A stretch of DNA of 64,000 nucleotides from Punica granatum (lineage: Eukaryota; Streptophyta; Magnoliopsida; Myrtales; Lythraceae): the NCBI RefSeq assembly GCF_007655135.1, contig NC_045134.1:5600982-5664981 (forward strand). Direction: 5' to 3'. The translations under genes and the position numbers were made by a program. This document shows, piece after piece, positions 47,054 through 59,005 of this stretch. The notes beneath the pieces were generated by a model. That model saw only the letters and a list, made by a program, of their open reading frames with translations, made no database searches and was not told the DNA's origin. The first letter of the stretch is position 1; every line of letters starts with the position of its first letter.

Positions 47054-48984
47054 TCATAAATCGTATAATACATTAGCCTTCGGCAGCCACTTATTGCCTT
47101 GTATGAAGGATTCCACACTAAATTGTACTGCTTGCTTCTCAGAAATATTGTGCCTAAACCCGGCCCAGCTAACTCTTCCTCTGATTTCGGAACCAGGCCC
47201 GGTGTTCTGATACTCGGCGTAGAAGATGGTGCTCGGCGGGTCCAGATTAGGAATCCACTGGGCCCAACCCATGGGATTTATGAACCCGTCGATGTCCGAC
47301 CGCATATATACCGTGGTAGAGTAATCCTCCCAAGGCCTGCCGAGGAATGTCTGTGCGGTCAGGTTGTCGAAGGGCCTGATCTGACAGTGCTGGATCGAGA
47401 TGCCGGTGTTCTGGTTCGGGTCAGATTTTCCTTGAGCTGTAATGCCATTGAACTGCCCTGGCATGGGCTGCCTGGGCTGGATCCTGCAGTTTTGGAAAAC
47501 TGCTGCCGAGTTGCCGAAGATAAAGTCTATGGTTCCAATAATCAAGCAATCCCGGTAGAACTGACGCCCGGCATGCGTGAAGAGTGTGTCTTGATAGGCA
47601 TCGAAGAAGCACCGATAGAATACTGATTGATCCGCCGAAGAACGCAGAGCCACTGCCTGGAATTTCTCCGGGCCAGCCGTGTTCTCGAAACCTATGTCTT
47701 TCGCTATGAATCCTCTTCCATCAGCACCTGTGCAAATGCAGTAGTGTTTCTGAAGAACGAACAAGAAGTCGAAAATTTTCATATCTCTAGGAATTTGAAA
47801 GTATCCCTCGCGCATATTTTCCAGTCAGTCCAACATAACATATCAAGATCTGATTACTTGTTAGCATCTCGTGGCTTACCGAATGTCGCAGAGGAGTAGG
47901 TAGGAGTCCCATCGACATAGTTCTTACTGCCGGAGATTACAGTCTTCCGCATTCCGTCACCGTACATCATCACATTCCAAAGATCCGCACCAACAGTCAC
48001 GTTCTCTACGTATACGCCTTTCTTAATGTATATCACTGTTCTTGCGCTAGTCCTCTTAGGGACTGAAGCCAATGCTTCACTAATTGTGCTAAAATTCCCG
48101 CTGTCATCCTTTGCCACGATTAAATCGGGTTTCGGATTCCCTGCCAGCATTAGCCTCCAGTCAAATTTACTGATCCACTCCGCTGATTTGGGCTCTTTTG
48201 CTGTAAGCAACTTGCGTGTGCTCGGGATTCTGAGATTCCCTAGTAACGCTAGTACATGCGAAGCGATCGCCAAACTATTGCTGGTGAATTCCATCGAGTT
48301 CTTCATCGCCATTTTCATGAAATCTGCCAGTTCAGACCCATTCCTCGCCTCCATAAGCCCGTACTGGCATGTCTTCTGGTCGGTGATTGCCGTACTGAGC
48401 CATGTCCTGATGCTGTCTGTGTCAGGGAAGGGGCTATTACCAACTTCCAGGTCCGCCTCAATCCATGCGATGCAATGCTTGACTTGGCCGATGGCGTGAT
48501 CGAAGAGTGTCCCGCAATCATGCAAGGCTTGTACCGTAAGAGGATCGCTGGAGTTGAAGCTTACATTGTAGTTGTCCGTGGAGGACATGAGCCTCCTCGG
48601 CAAGGAAGAGACGTTCACAAGCTCACCGAGTGCAACTTGAAGAGAGAGCTTGAACACCCCTTCCAGGTTCAGATGGGCCGGAACGTTTGATGAGCCCCCC
48701 ACAGAACTGATGCTTGAGAAGCACGAGTTCGGGTACAGGGTCACGTTGCACATGGAACTGATTGAAGTATAATCCGCAGAGTAGCTCGGTGGATTTTCTC
48801 CGGACCCAGTGCTCCTCCTCCCCGGTGGTGAGACCCCGACTGCAATGCCAACTATAAGTGAGATCAGCAGGACCATAGAGATTGAGATGACCACGATACG
48901 ATTTCGGGTCTTCCGGCAAAAGTCCTGCTCTTCTAATTTCTTCTCTGCCTTGCCACAGCTCTTGAAGGTGCTGCATGAATCCAT
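47054..48984 (-). CDS. Pectin methylesterase with PMEI pro-region
   Basis: Two exons, 48984-47880 and 47727-47054, join in frame to 592 aa. The N-terminus is basic, then a 22-residue hydrophobic segment (about 30-52, VVISISMVLLISLIVGIAVG) is a signal anchor for the secretory route. A PMEI domain follows (CNVTLYPNSC, HDCGTLFDHAI, TWLSTAITDQKTC). RKLL before the catalytic part fits a subtilase processing site; RRLM occurs earlier inside the PMEI part. The PME domain keeps QAVALR, YQDTLFTH (general acid Asp), GTIDFIFGN (nucleophile Asp) and LGRPW. It de-esterifies homogalacturonan in the cell wall, changing stiffness and pectin degradability. The overall type resembles Arabidopsis PME26-like enzymes. 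It lies head-to-tail with the next PME and is the source of the 44.4-kb fragment. Confidence 0.94.
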
Positions 48985-49867
48985 GGCCCCCTCCTTTCTA
49001 ATTACTTAGCCTGGCAATTTGGAATTGTGGAAAAATGTTAAGACGAATTAACAATTCATGCTAGATATAATTATTAAAACATTTGCTTAATTAATTATAA
49101 ATTATATTTGTCAAATTTTAACAAGGCAATGCCGTCCATTTTATTTGTTCCTGATGAGGTCCTACGACTATTAAATACTAATTTGCGTTCTAATTACCGT
49201 TAAGATCAATGTTGAAGGTTAATGATGTCATGTTTTTAACGCGTATACATATTTGTTTATAAGATATATGATCCGATGATGATCTTTGTTGAACTTTTAA
49301 CATATTCGTGGAACGTTTCGATATTTTATTAATCAAACTTGAGAACCAAGACGACCGAAGGTTGAAAAACAAGCTGAGGCCCGAGCTAATAATTTGATCT
49401 TAAAAATCTTATTCATGGCACTGTTTGTCTTTCACCCGCAATGAATGCGGGTCTTGTTCGAGTTCGCATCATCGTCAAGTATGAAACAATGATATCAAAA
49501 CTTTCGTTGCATTCGAAATGGTGGTATGTATATCATAGGTCTCGGCTGCCAAATGCAAGACCCGCATCATTAACATGATTTGTTTGAGGTTGTCAGCCGG
49601 CCAGTGAGAGTATATATATGCAATTTATTTATCCAGAAAAATCCATTATATCAATGCATTTCCTAATTATATCCCGAGAGAAAATTATAGAACCCACCAC
49701 TCTTCAGCATTTTAATTAATCAATGCCATGGAAGTAATTAAACTTACAAAATTTTAAAACTATATATTAAAATTTAAAATTAAAAAAAATAGAGAAAAAG
49801 GAAATAATGATGAGCTGACTAAGTACATTCATTCAATTTGAGATATATATATATATATAATAATGTC
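48985..49867. other. Spacer between the two pectin methylesterase genes
   Basis: It serves as the promoter of the upstream-facing PME at 47054-48984 and the 3' flank of the next. 49255-49585 has a copy at 44790-45117. No other gene seen. Confidence 0.55.
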
Positions 49868-52800
49868 TTAAACTGTTAGGCCTGCAACGTACTTGACCCC
49901 AGTGGAGGGCAACCAGGAGTTCCCTTCAATGAATTGCGCCACGGTGAAGTTAACTACCTGGGTCGAGTCGTTCAGCACATGAAACCCGGGCCACTTAACC
50001 CGTCCCGTTAGCCCCGAGCCAGGCCCGTAGTTCAAGTACTCCCCGTAGAATAGCGTGTCAAGAGCGAAGTTGCCATTCCACTCGAGCCAGCCCTCTGGCC
50101 GAAGGACGTTGCTCAAGTAGGACTGCATGAAGACGGTCCTTGAGTATGTCTTCCACGGCCTCCCGAGGTAGGTCATCGTGGTGTTCACGAAAGGTAGCAG
50201 GTCTGTGTCTGCTGTGACATTGCAGAACTGGAACGAGAACCCGGTCGACTGGTTGGGGTCCTTCCGGCCTTGTGCAGTCACGGTGTTCTTCTGTGATGGG
50301 AGGCCCTTTTTCACACGGATCACGCAGCTCTGGAAAACCACTGCCCCGTCCCCGAATATGAAGTCGATTGTGCCGCTGATCTGGCAGTCCCGGTAGAACT
50401 GGCGCAATGTGTGGGTGTAGAGAGTATCCTGGTACCCCCTCATCGAGCACCGGAAGTACACTGACAGGTCTGAGTCGGACCGCAGGGCCACTGCCTGGTG
50501 CTTCTCCGGCCCCGCCGTGTTCTCGAAGGTCATGTCCCGTGCTACGAACCCTCTACCGCTTACAGCTACAAAATACATTAACACCATACAGAAAACTCAG
50601 TATCATCTAGAGACAAAATAATGGCCCACTCCTTATTTTCTTTTCCGATTTCATCGGAAATCAGTTCTCCGTTACATTTGAGCAGAGTTAGGTGGGGTGG
50701 GCCTAACAGTTGCATGTTAGGTCCACTTATATCCCCCACCGACACCAAAAGCCCTCTTCCGGTAAATACATAAACTTTCTTGGGCATAACATTAAGTAGG
50801 TGAATCAACAAGCAGTGGAGGCAAAGGATTCGGGATGAATTCGATCTACGAATGATACAGTAGACTGAACCAATCAACCGATCAGAATTTCATCTGAATC
50901 AGACTCAATGCCTTATTTTTTGAGTTTTCATGTCGCATCCCTACTGATCTACACCTACCATTATATACTTAAGTTCAATTTTCACTCGAGTATCATCAAG
51001 CTACCAGCTTTATCATATGGGTCCCTTGTCAAGAAGACCACTTCCGATGAAGTCGAATTAATGTTCCCACGATATTTCTGCTTCATGAACCTTGGACGTC
51101 GCCACATCGGAAAATTAAATGAAGTGTGACAAACTCTAGAGGTTTCCCTATAATATTTATGGCGATTGTAAACCACTGCACCATCTCCTTAGATAACCTT
51201 AGCAGGCAAGGATAAGGAGGAGCTAGGACTCACCAAAAGTTGCTGATCGGAAGGTTGTCCACCCGTCGATGAAACTCCGGTTACCAGAAATCACGGTCAC
51301 ATCCATCCCTTCTCCGACCATCATAATGTTCCACTTCTTCTTCTTGATCTCCACGTTCTCCTTATAAACGCCCTTCTTTATGTAGATCACGAAGCGGCGG
51401 GTGATGTAGTCGGGAGCCGCCATGACCGCGTCTTGCACCTTTGTGAAGTTCCCGGTCCCGTCCTGAGCCACCACCACGTCTGCCGCCACCCCGTTCACTT
51501 GTAGCAGTTTCCGGTCCTCAGGCCTCACCTACATATTATATTAATAAGAAAAACTAAGGACTGATCCAAATGAAAAAGAAAACTATTCTTCTATTTCTTA
51601 AAAAAAAGGGAAAAAGATCTGATTAGATTTGGTCAAGAATCACACTATAGTTTCTTACCCATGATGGAAATTGGTTGCCTTGGCCTCGTAGTTTCCTCCC
51701 ACCATGGCCTCCGCCACGGCCCCCACTACCGGTGCCGTTGCCGCTGCCTTTGGCGCCACTGCTGCCTGACTTGGGGTTCTGGGCAGGGCGGACCTTGATG
51801 AGGAGGTTTCGGACTAACGATGTGATCTCTCCAAGGCTGCTGGTCACGATCCCCTTAACAATGCTGCTGGTGCCCTCGAACCCATCGATGCACGTGTCCT
51901 GGTTCGCGAGGGCTGCACTCAGCCATGTCTGAAGGTCGGAGGCCAGGTCTCCGGTGCTATTGTGCTTACCTGATCAATCGTTCATTGCCCATATTAGTTA
52001 TTACATAATCAGGACGAAAATTATAAGGCCAGATCTATATTGAATGGACTAAACCAATTACAATGAAACAGAGCACGTCCATGTACTCATGGGATTATCC
52101 TCGGGCTCACCAAAAAGTGTACAGGTTCCACTTAAATTCTTAATTTCGATTGGCAGACTCTGTTCACTATACCATATATAAAACAAAGCAATTACTTGAG
52201 CTTTGATTATTGCAAGTTCATGAACAGTGATATACTAGACATAGTGGTTAAATAGTTTTTTTGGTATCAATCCTGATATCTGAAAATTCAATTTGATTAT
52301 GATTAATCAAATTGATCCGGATCGACCCACTAAAGGATAAAACTTAGTCTTTATTTTATGATTCCATTAGCGAGGAAACGAAAATTATCGTGTCGGACCA
52401 GAATACATGTTACATCGAACATGTTACGAGACTGCTAAGTGGATAAATATATAATGGGATCCATAATTAGGCTTGGATGTCGTGTTAAAGTTATTACCAC
52501 CAATTTCTCTATGATTAATTGACCATTGCACAGCCGCATCGACATGCATCAAGTGGCTTTAAATTCATTTAGAATATATACCGGAGCCCGACATGGCGAG
52601 GAGGGACCATATGATAGAGCAGTGGATTTTTCGCAATTGGAGAACAACCAAACACATCAGCGTGGGAGTTACGCATTTAAGGAACTAGAGAAATTAATAT
52701 GAGAGTATACATGAAACAAAGTACAAGGAATAGGCCAAGCAAATTGATGAGAGTGTAAAAGCTATAAATGGCCCATTTAGCCAAGTGAAATGTGTCTCTT

Positions 52801-53888
52801 GATTTAGAAAATAAAGGTACACTTCCCATCCCACAACGTCCAAATAATTAAATAGTATAGGAAATCAACTTTTTTTTCTTAAAAGAAATATCTATATATT
52901 ATTTTATTTTCCTCGTATTTAATCCACTCGGAATTAACTTGCTTCACCCACCCACCCACCGTTAATATTCTCCTATGAAATTATATTTTTCTTATACAAA
53001 TTTCATTTGTCTCCGATCATGTTAACAAAACAACATTTTAGTGCGTCCTGCAAAGAAATATGATACTACAGTTCGAGGTATGATATACTTGATAAATTCA
53101 CCTACAGTGCATGAGTTCTAGCTAGTACGGTATGGTTGATATACAACGACTGCCAGTAGACGAACTTTACCTATAGTGCATAGCTAAATTCACTGAAAGC
53201 ACTGCACATGACCGGGCCAACTTGTCATCTCGCCAGGGATACGACTTTATGAAAAGTATCAAATAGAAGGGAAAGAGCTAACTAGGATAAAGGGAACGAG
53301 ACGTAAAAGTGCACCGCGCATGCATCTCAACATTGCAATCTGTGCTATTAGGAGTGTCTGTTTTTGTTTCCTTTTTCCTTTTGTATTATTTTTCTTTTCG
53401 AAATTTCCCTATGCTCAATAAAATGCATGGAGAAAATAGCACGAAAGAAAATAAACAAGAAAAAAACTCGATATGTATATAGTAAGAGTTGGGGAAGATC
53501 ATAGGAGAATGGCCAGAATATTACTCTTGGGATTCTGGGTGGCGGAGGCGGCCCAGGAGAGCTCGTCGGTGGAGAAGTCGAGGAGGTCAAGGCAGTCGGA
53601 GATGGCGTTCGAGAGCCTGAAGTCCCCGAACACGCTCCCAAACTGCGACACCGTCCCCATCACCTCCCTCACCACATCAATCGTGGACTGGATCAGGTTC
53701 ACAAACTCGGGGGCTGGAACCGTCAAGCACTGGGACTGCAGCAGATCTCCCAACTTCTTCGAATTCGGCTGCAACGCCGATGATGAAGAACTACTGGCCA
53801 CCAGATCAATGGGGGTGGCCAGAAGCAGGGAAGACAAGAAGATGAGAGCTATAATTTTGGGGTTAATATTGTTAGGAATATTAGCCAT
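49868..53888 (-). CDS. PME44: Pectin methylesterase with PMEI pro-region and Gly-rich linker
   Basis: Four exons, 53888-53525, 51969-51659, 51528-51234 and 50565-49868, join in frame to 555 aa; intron 1 is about 1.55 kb. The N-terminus (IIALIFLSSLLLATPIDLVAS) is a signal peptide. The PMEI domain spans exons 1-2 (LQSQCLTV, AISDCLDLLDFSTDELSWA, TWLSAALANQDTC). A glycine-rich linker (about residues 185-215) with GGRKLRGQ and then DRKLLQV offers processing sites. The PME domain has IKKKKWNIMMVGEGMD, QAVALR, YQDTLYTH, GTIDFIFGD and LGRPW, so catalytic residues are intact. It acts in the cell wall on pectin. The exon structure, the FPSW junction and the location next to FAB1 match Arabidopsis PME44 (At4g33220, as I recall); another group member is possible. 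Confidence 0.93.
51970..53524 (-). other. Long intron 1 of the PME44-type gene
   Basis: Bounded by donor GTAATA (53524) and acceptor TTGATCAG (51970). It contains no ORF of note. 52255-52350 resembles part of the SINE-like relics at 25.5 and 55.9 kb (GGATCGACCCACTAAAGGAT against GTTGGTCCACTAAAAAG). Confidence 0.6.
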
Positions 53889-54351
53889 GATGATAATAAT
53901 GGAAGATGATGGAAGTGTGAGGGAGTGACAGTGAAAGATGAGGAGGGAAGAGCAAATACGAGAGAGAGGAGGAGAGGTGAGGGGGTCGCATTTAAGGGCT
54001 TTTGGATTGGATTGGATGAGGGATAGGAAAATTAATTAGGAGGTGAAAAAAAGAAGGGAGAGACAATAGTCTACTCTTGCTCATGCACAGTGTCTGTGAT
54101 GATGACAGACTATTCTTAATCTGTTGACTGAAACTTACAATTTACGTTTAAGTGATGTCCTAATTTCGGTAATAAGATGCGTTCCGTATACAGTGGGTAA
54201 CCATTTTGTGAAAATCTGATATCACGTACTTTTATGTTTTTACCATGCAATAATCCACCAGTCGAAGTTTGACTAGCTAGCGAAGTCGTATGTCTTTGCT
54301 TGTGTTTTTCCGTGCCATCTTTTGGTTTATGTTGGACTTTAAATCACGCGG
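53889..54351 (-). promoter_or_regulatory. Upstream region of the PME44-type gene
   Basis: Immediately 5' of the start codon on the minus strand. It has GA/CT-rich stretches near 53930-53990. No specific box can be claimed. Confidence 0.35.
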
Positions 54352-54925
54352 TGTCTGCTTGAAACGCTCTTAATCCCAGGTCGAAAGTATAAAAGAAAAT
54401 AAAATAGTTTATATGTGATTAAATCTCACAACTTATCAATTTGAGTTTTTAAGTTGAAAGTTGAGTTCAAGCCTATGTAAGCCCGGTATAATTTAAGATG
54501 GTATCAAAGCCCATGGTAATGATCCTGGGGGCACGTATGCGCACACCACGCCAGTGAAGTTCGAGTCCGGAAGTAAAAGTTCGGCTCGTAGTCATTGACC
54601 CCCCTCGCCCGAGTGTGGAAGAAGAAGTCTAGCTCGAGGTAGTTAAAGCCTGAGTCCAGAAGAGAGGAGAGACCGGCTTGAGGTAAGTTGTTGAGGGCGG
54701 GCAGTTAAGGTTCACGTGGCACGTGTAGGCAAAATCATGAGAAAGGCCACACGGTGCCACGTGAGGGCGGGTGTTGGGAATATAAAAAGTTAATCCCACA
54801 TCGGAAATATAAAAGAAAATAGAATAGTTTATATGGGATTGGGCCTCACAACTTATCAACTCGAATTTTTAAATTGAAAGTTGAGTCCAAACCCGTATAA
54901 GCCCAAATGAAAATTTAAGATGTGT
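54352..54925 (+). mobile_element. TRIM-type miniature LTR retrotransposon
   Basis: Two direct repeats of about 150 bp (54352-54498 and 54772-54925) share TATAAAAGAAAATA, TAGTTTATATG, CTCACAACTTATCAA and TTGAAAGTTGAGT. The second begins TGTTGGGAATATAAAAAGTT. Just after the first, TGGTATCAAAGCCC (54500 on) matches a methionine-tRNA primer-binding site. Just before the second, GTGAGGGCGGG is a purine-rich tract. There is no coding region. These hallmarks define a TRIM, in plus orientation. Confidence 0.8.
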
Positions 54926-55920
54926 AATTAGGTATCTTCAATTCAACAACATATTATCAAGCATCAATCAGTTTATCGAGTCGGTGTATACATATATCCG
55001 GACGTGCTTCGTTTCAACAAGTCCAATGATTATTAAGATCTCAACACCTAATTAACTTATGCGTATGCGCGAGAACGCCGAGCCTCGACACGATTATGTC
55101 TAGTTTTCTATTCTAATCCAATGGCGGCAGGCAGGGGTCGTATAGTTCTGGAGATGTATAAATGGGGTTGAAAATGACGGGGGTTAATTAGGCAAAGAGT
55201 ATGGGACAGGTGAGACATTTGTCGGCGGTCAAGAAGGGACCGATGGGTTCTACTTCGATCTTCTCACACGGATTGAAGAAAACGAGGGGATCTGGTTCTG
55301 TACACCTTTACTTTTATTCTTTTTTAATTTTAACAAGAGAAATCTATAAAATTAACAAAACGAAATAAACATCTAAATAAAAGAATATAAATACTTTTAT
55401 TAACTAGAATCTAATTTAATTTATAAAAAAAACGAGAATCGAATTTTAAGTATCTTGATTCTTGATTGAGAGCGAGTGCGCCACTGTACCATATAATATC
55501 CTTTTTCTTCATTTTGTTTCTTTTCTTTATTAAAGAAGGATACATCCGGTTTTTGGTTTCGTTCATAATTTACTTTTCTATTTCTAGGATGCACATGGAT
55601 TTAATAAAAGATAAAAAATAAAAGTGTACTAAAAATTCTACCGAAAATCATAATTGAAATCTCTTGAATCTGAGCGAGGACGTTCACCCGTCTTTTTCTA
55701 CCCCTGGACCTAGCCATTCCAATGGAATGATCATTATAACTTTTACAAATGCAATTATATAATTAACCCTTTTAATTTTAGACGACGACATGTGATATAC
55801 TATATATTTTTTATTTTTCTGATCTGCCTCGTACAGCTATTGGTCCCTTTTGGTTTATATGATCCCAGAAGCTAGTATTCCTGGAACCATAAATGAGGAT
55901 ACAATGACATTTCTTTTTCC
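54926..55920. other. Intergenic DNA, no gene seen
   Basis: AT-rich with short degenerate retroelement-like pieces; 55425-55500 (ATCGAATTTTAAG ... GCGCCACTGTACCAT) looks like another tRNA-type relic. Confidence 0.4.
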
Positions 55921-55924
55921 GGAG

Positions 55925-56105
55925 TGTAACTTGTTATTCGGAAGCCTAACGGGTCCCGATTAATTTTGTTCGAGTTAGGTTGGTCCACTAAAAAGTAAAA
56001 GTCTCATAGTATAAATTTTTTTCATTCACAAGACTCGAACTTGAGATCTTACTTAAAGAGAACAAGCGTCGAGTTACTTAAACCAACTCATATTGATCAC
56101 ATAAT
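55925..56105 (-). mobile_element. SINE-like, tRNA-derived relic
   Basis: On the minus strand it reads TGAGTTGGTTTAAGTAACTC (A-box-like) then CTCAAGTTCGAGTCTTGTG (B-box-like, GTTCGAGTC), spaced as in a tRNA-type internal promoter, followed by a non-tRNA body. Related copies lie at 25540-25845 and partly at 52255-52350. Confidence 0.5.
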
Positions 56106-58885
56106 GACATTTCTATTCATAAGAAACATGGCAGCAAGAGGAAAAAGAGAGGCCATACCATACATATCTTCCCTGTGCCCCTTCTTGCGGGCCATAGTAT
56201 TAAACCCACATTCTAATATGTATGAAGGGTATAATTAAATGGTGTTTTAGGGCACGCTAACGTTAATTCGGTTCTATGTACCGGAATTGGTGAAAAGTAC
56301 TTAAGAAATGTGAATTTATTAATCTTAATGTACAATTTACGGATCTCTCGCAAGGAAAAGTAAATCTATAAATGTTTAATCCTTATGGAAAACGCCTCGA
56401 TAATTCTTTACTTCTTAAGTCATTCGTTTTTAGAGATCATGTTCGAGAAATTCCAATCACCTGGATCACAATCCCATGGCGACCACCACCAAACAACAAC
56501 TGCCAACCATCCTAGGAGAGGAAGCCATTAATCCCTTTCCCTGGCCAGGGCAGTTAACAACAGCCAGAGGAACCGATAACCATCACCAACCGGGACGATG
56601 GCACTCAGTCAAACAGAACCAGAATGCAACTGATTGTAACATGGAAGGCGAGGTCGCATGAGGTGGTGGATACATAGCAATGTCATAACCCCCTTGCCTA
56701 TGGTCAACGAGACCGCTGCTACATAAGGACGTGGCTGCACCTGGCTGCATTATGCTATCGATCGAGATTCATACAAATAAATGTTGTTCGGAAATCAAAC
56801 ACAGGAAAATAAATTATTTTCAAGAAATTACTGCATCTTTGCGTATCTCTAAATAATAAATCACAAAAAAAAAGACGTCTACAAACATACGAGAATATTG
56901 ATTCATATTTTCATTTAATTCCTATCAATTTTGAAAGTACGTACTGAAGTTTTTGGTTTTTCAATTTTTTTTCTCCTTTTTTTTGTGATGCAGATAAGAG
57001 ACTAATTAATATGTTATTCAGCTGAGAACATGCATGCAGGTGGAGAAATTAATTACCTGGGCAATTGGAGACACTGGTCCACTGCATTCACTCTCTTCCT
57101 ACAATTCTGAGTAGATATTAGGCAAAAGTCAGCTCAAAGGAAAGTCAGCATATTTTTTTTCTTTATCATTTATTTTATATTTCTACTTAAATAATTTTTT
57201 CCCCTCTTGTAATCTCAGCCATATAATAATGAAAAATCATCTAAATTAATAAGTTTTACCTGAATTCATTGCAAGCACTTCTATATCATCAGAATGTAAA
57301 TATAATGCCAAGTTTGGCATGAGGAAACAGATGCCGAAGCAGGAATTAGTTTAGCCAATAGGCTAAGAATATCACCTTGGCACACCGGGAAAAAAAAGAG
57401 TTAGACAGACACTGCATTTATTTTTTAATAAAGAAATACTGTATTCAATAAGTTATATAAACAACCGAATGCATGAACTCCTGACCGGAGGTCGGAAGAC
57501 TTAAATGTGCGGTGATCTGATCCGATCAGAGATACTGAATGAGCTGATGCGTGTTATGCTTTATTTATTTACTGAAATAATTAGTAAATTATATATATTT
57601 TTTACTTGGTCCAATTTCCCAAGCAAAGCATTTTTAGCAATTATAACTCCCAAGAAATAATATATGGATAGATAATAAGTATGGGAGTTACATTTCCAAT
57701 ATCTTTTTGATGCCTTTCTCCTCCTTTTGTTTTTTTTTTTACAAGGGATGATAGTAGATCTAATACAATAATATGGAAATCCTAATTCTAATAGTTAATA
57801 AAGGATTACATAAGCTTTTTTTACTTCATTTTGAAAGGAGAACATATATGTCGATCTTTAGATGGATGTACGTAGCATTAATTTCATTTCTTTAATTTCC
57901 ACAAACATTAAATATTAATTGCATGACAAGTTGATGTTTGCATATAGTGAGATAATAAGATGTTTCCCGTGCGTTTCGATTCAAAACACTGTGAGTTAAA
58001 TTCGCTCATATATATACAATACAGTTTGTCGATTTTTTCCGACCTTGCGGGGTGGTGTTTTAATTTGACCATTTCGTATGTAATTTTCACTTATTGAAAA
58101 GGGTAATATACTGAATTACTTTATTGTATATATACATTGGGATAATTAAGTGGAAGCGTGAATAAAACGACAAGTTTGTATAATTTTGAAAATTGGGTGC
58201 GTGCATTCACCTTTGTTTTCTTTTTTGGCTTTCGGTGGCCGAGATTTGAAAAACACATGTTCTCTTTGTCTGAAATTCTTCCAAGTCATACATATGCCCA
58301 AAATTAAATGCAAATCTCTTCTTTTGTCTATGTATAACATCAGCGGGGCCGAGACAATTCAAAGGGCTTTTTTCATCTTTAACATGTGGAACTTACTCCA
58401 CATTCTTAGAAAATTAATTTAAGATAATGAATTTAAATATTTAAATGACGATAAATTTTTATTTACTTTAAGATTAATATACTTGTAATTGCAACATGCT
58501 CAATTCTCTAAAGCTGCTAGCTGCCTATACTGTGGATTTAACCATAGTAAAGAAATAAAAGAAATAATGCATGAAAACACTCTCCATTAGGCCACTTACA
58601 TGCGGTGGAATTGACCTATTTTGTGAGCTTACGTAATGTTTACGTGGATTATAGGGATTAGTTGAGTGAAGCACGGAAATCTGTGTTTGGGGGAAAAAAC
58701 AAAACAAAGTAAAAAATAAACAGGAATATATTGGAATCAATAAGAACCATGTCGTATAATTCATAGCAGAAAACCCTGACAATCCTAAAAGCATATCATG
58801 TATTTATGCCTATCAGAAAAAAATGCATACAATGTATATGCATTGTAATTTCCATTGAGAACTTCTTTTCTGATATTATGTCAAC
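56106..58885. other. Intergenic DNA, no supported gene
   Basis: A 61-codon frame at 56476-56661 (MATTTKQQLP...) has no recognisable family or splice partner. The remainder is AT-rich. Confidence 0.45.
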
Positions 58886-59005
58886 ACTTTTCATTTTTCA
58901 ATAGAATTAAAGAACAAAGAATAAATAAAAGTGATAAAAAATATACTTTTCATTTTTCAATAGAATTAAAGAACAAAGAATAAATAAAAGTGATAAAAAA
59001 ATATA
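58886..59005. repeat. Tandem duplication of a 59-60 bp unit
   Basis: ACTTTTCATTTTTCAATAGA and the following 39 bases occur twice back to back with a single extra A in the second copy, so the duplication is recent. Confidence 0.9.

Noticed and set aside
55990..56105. A functional tRNA gene on the minus strand
   Set aside because: A-box-like and B-box-like words exist, but no cloverleaf or acceptor stem could be drawn; a SINE-like relic fits better.
56476..56661. 61-codon frame starting MATTTKQQ
   Set aside because: Too short, no family resemblance, no clear gene context; could be chance.
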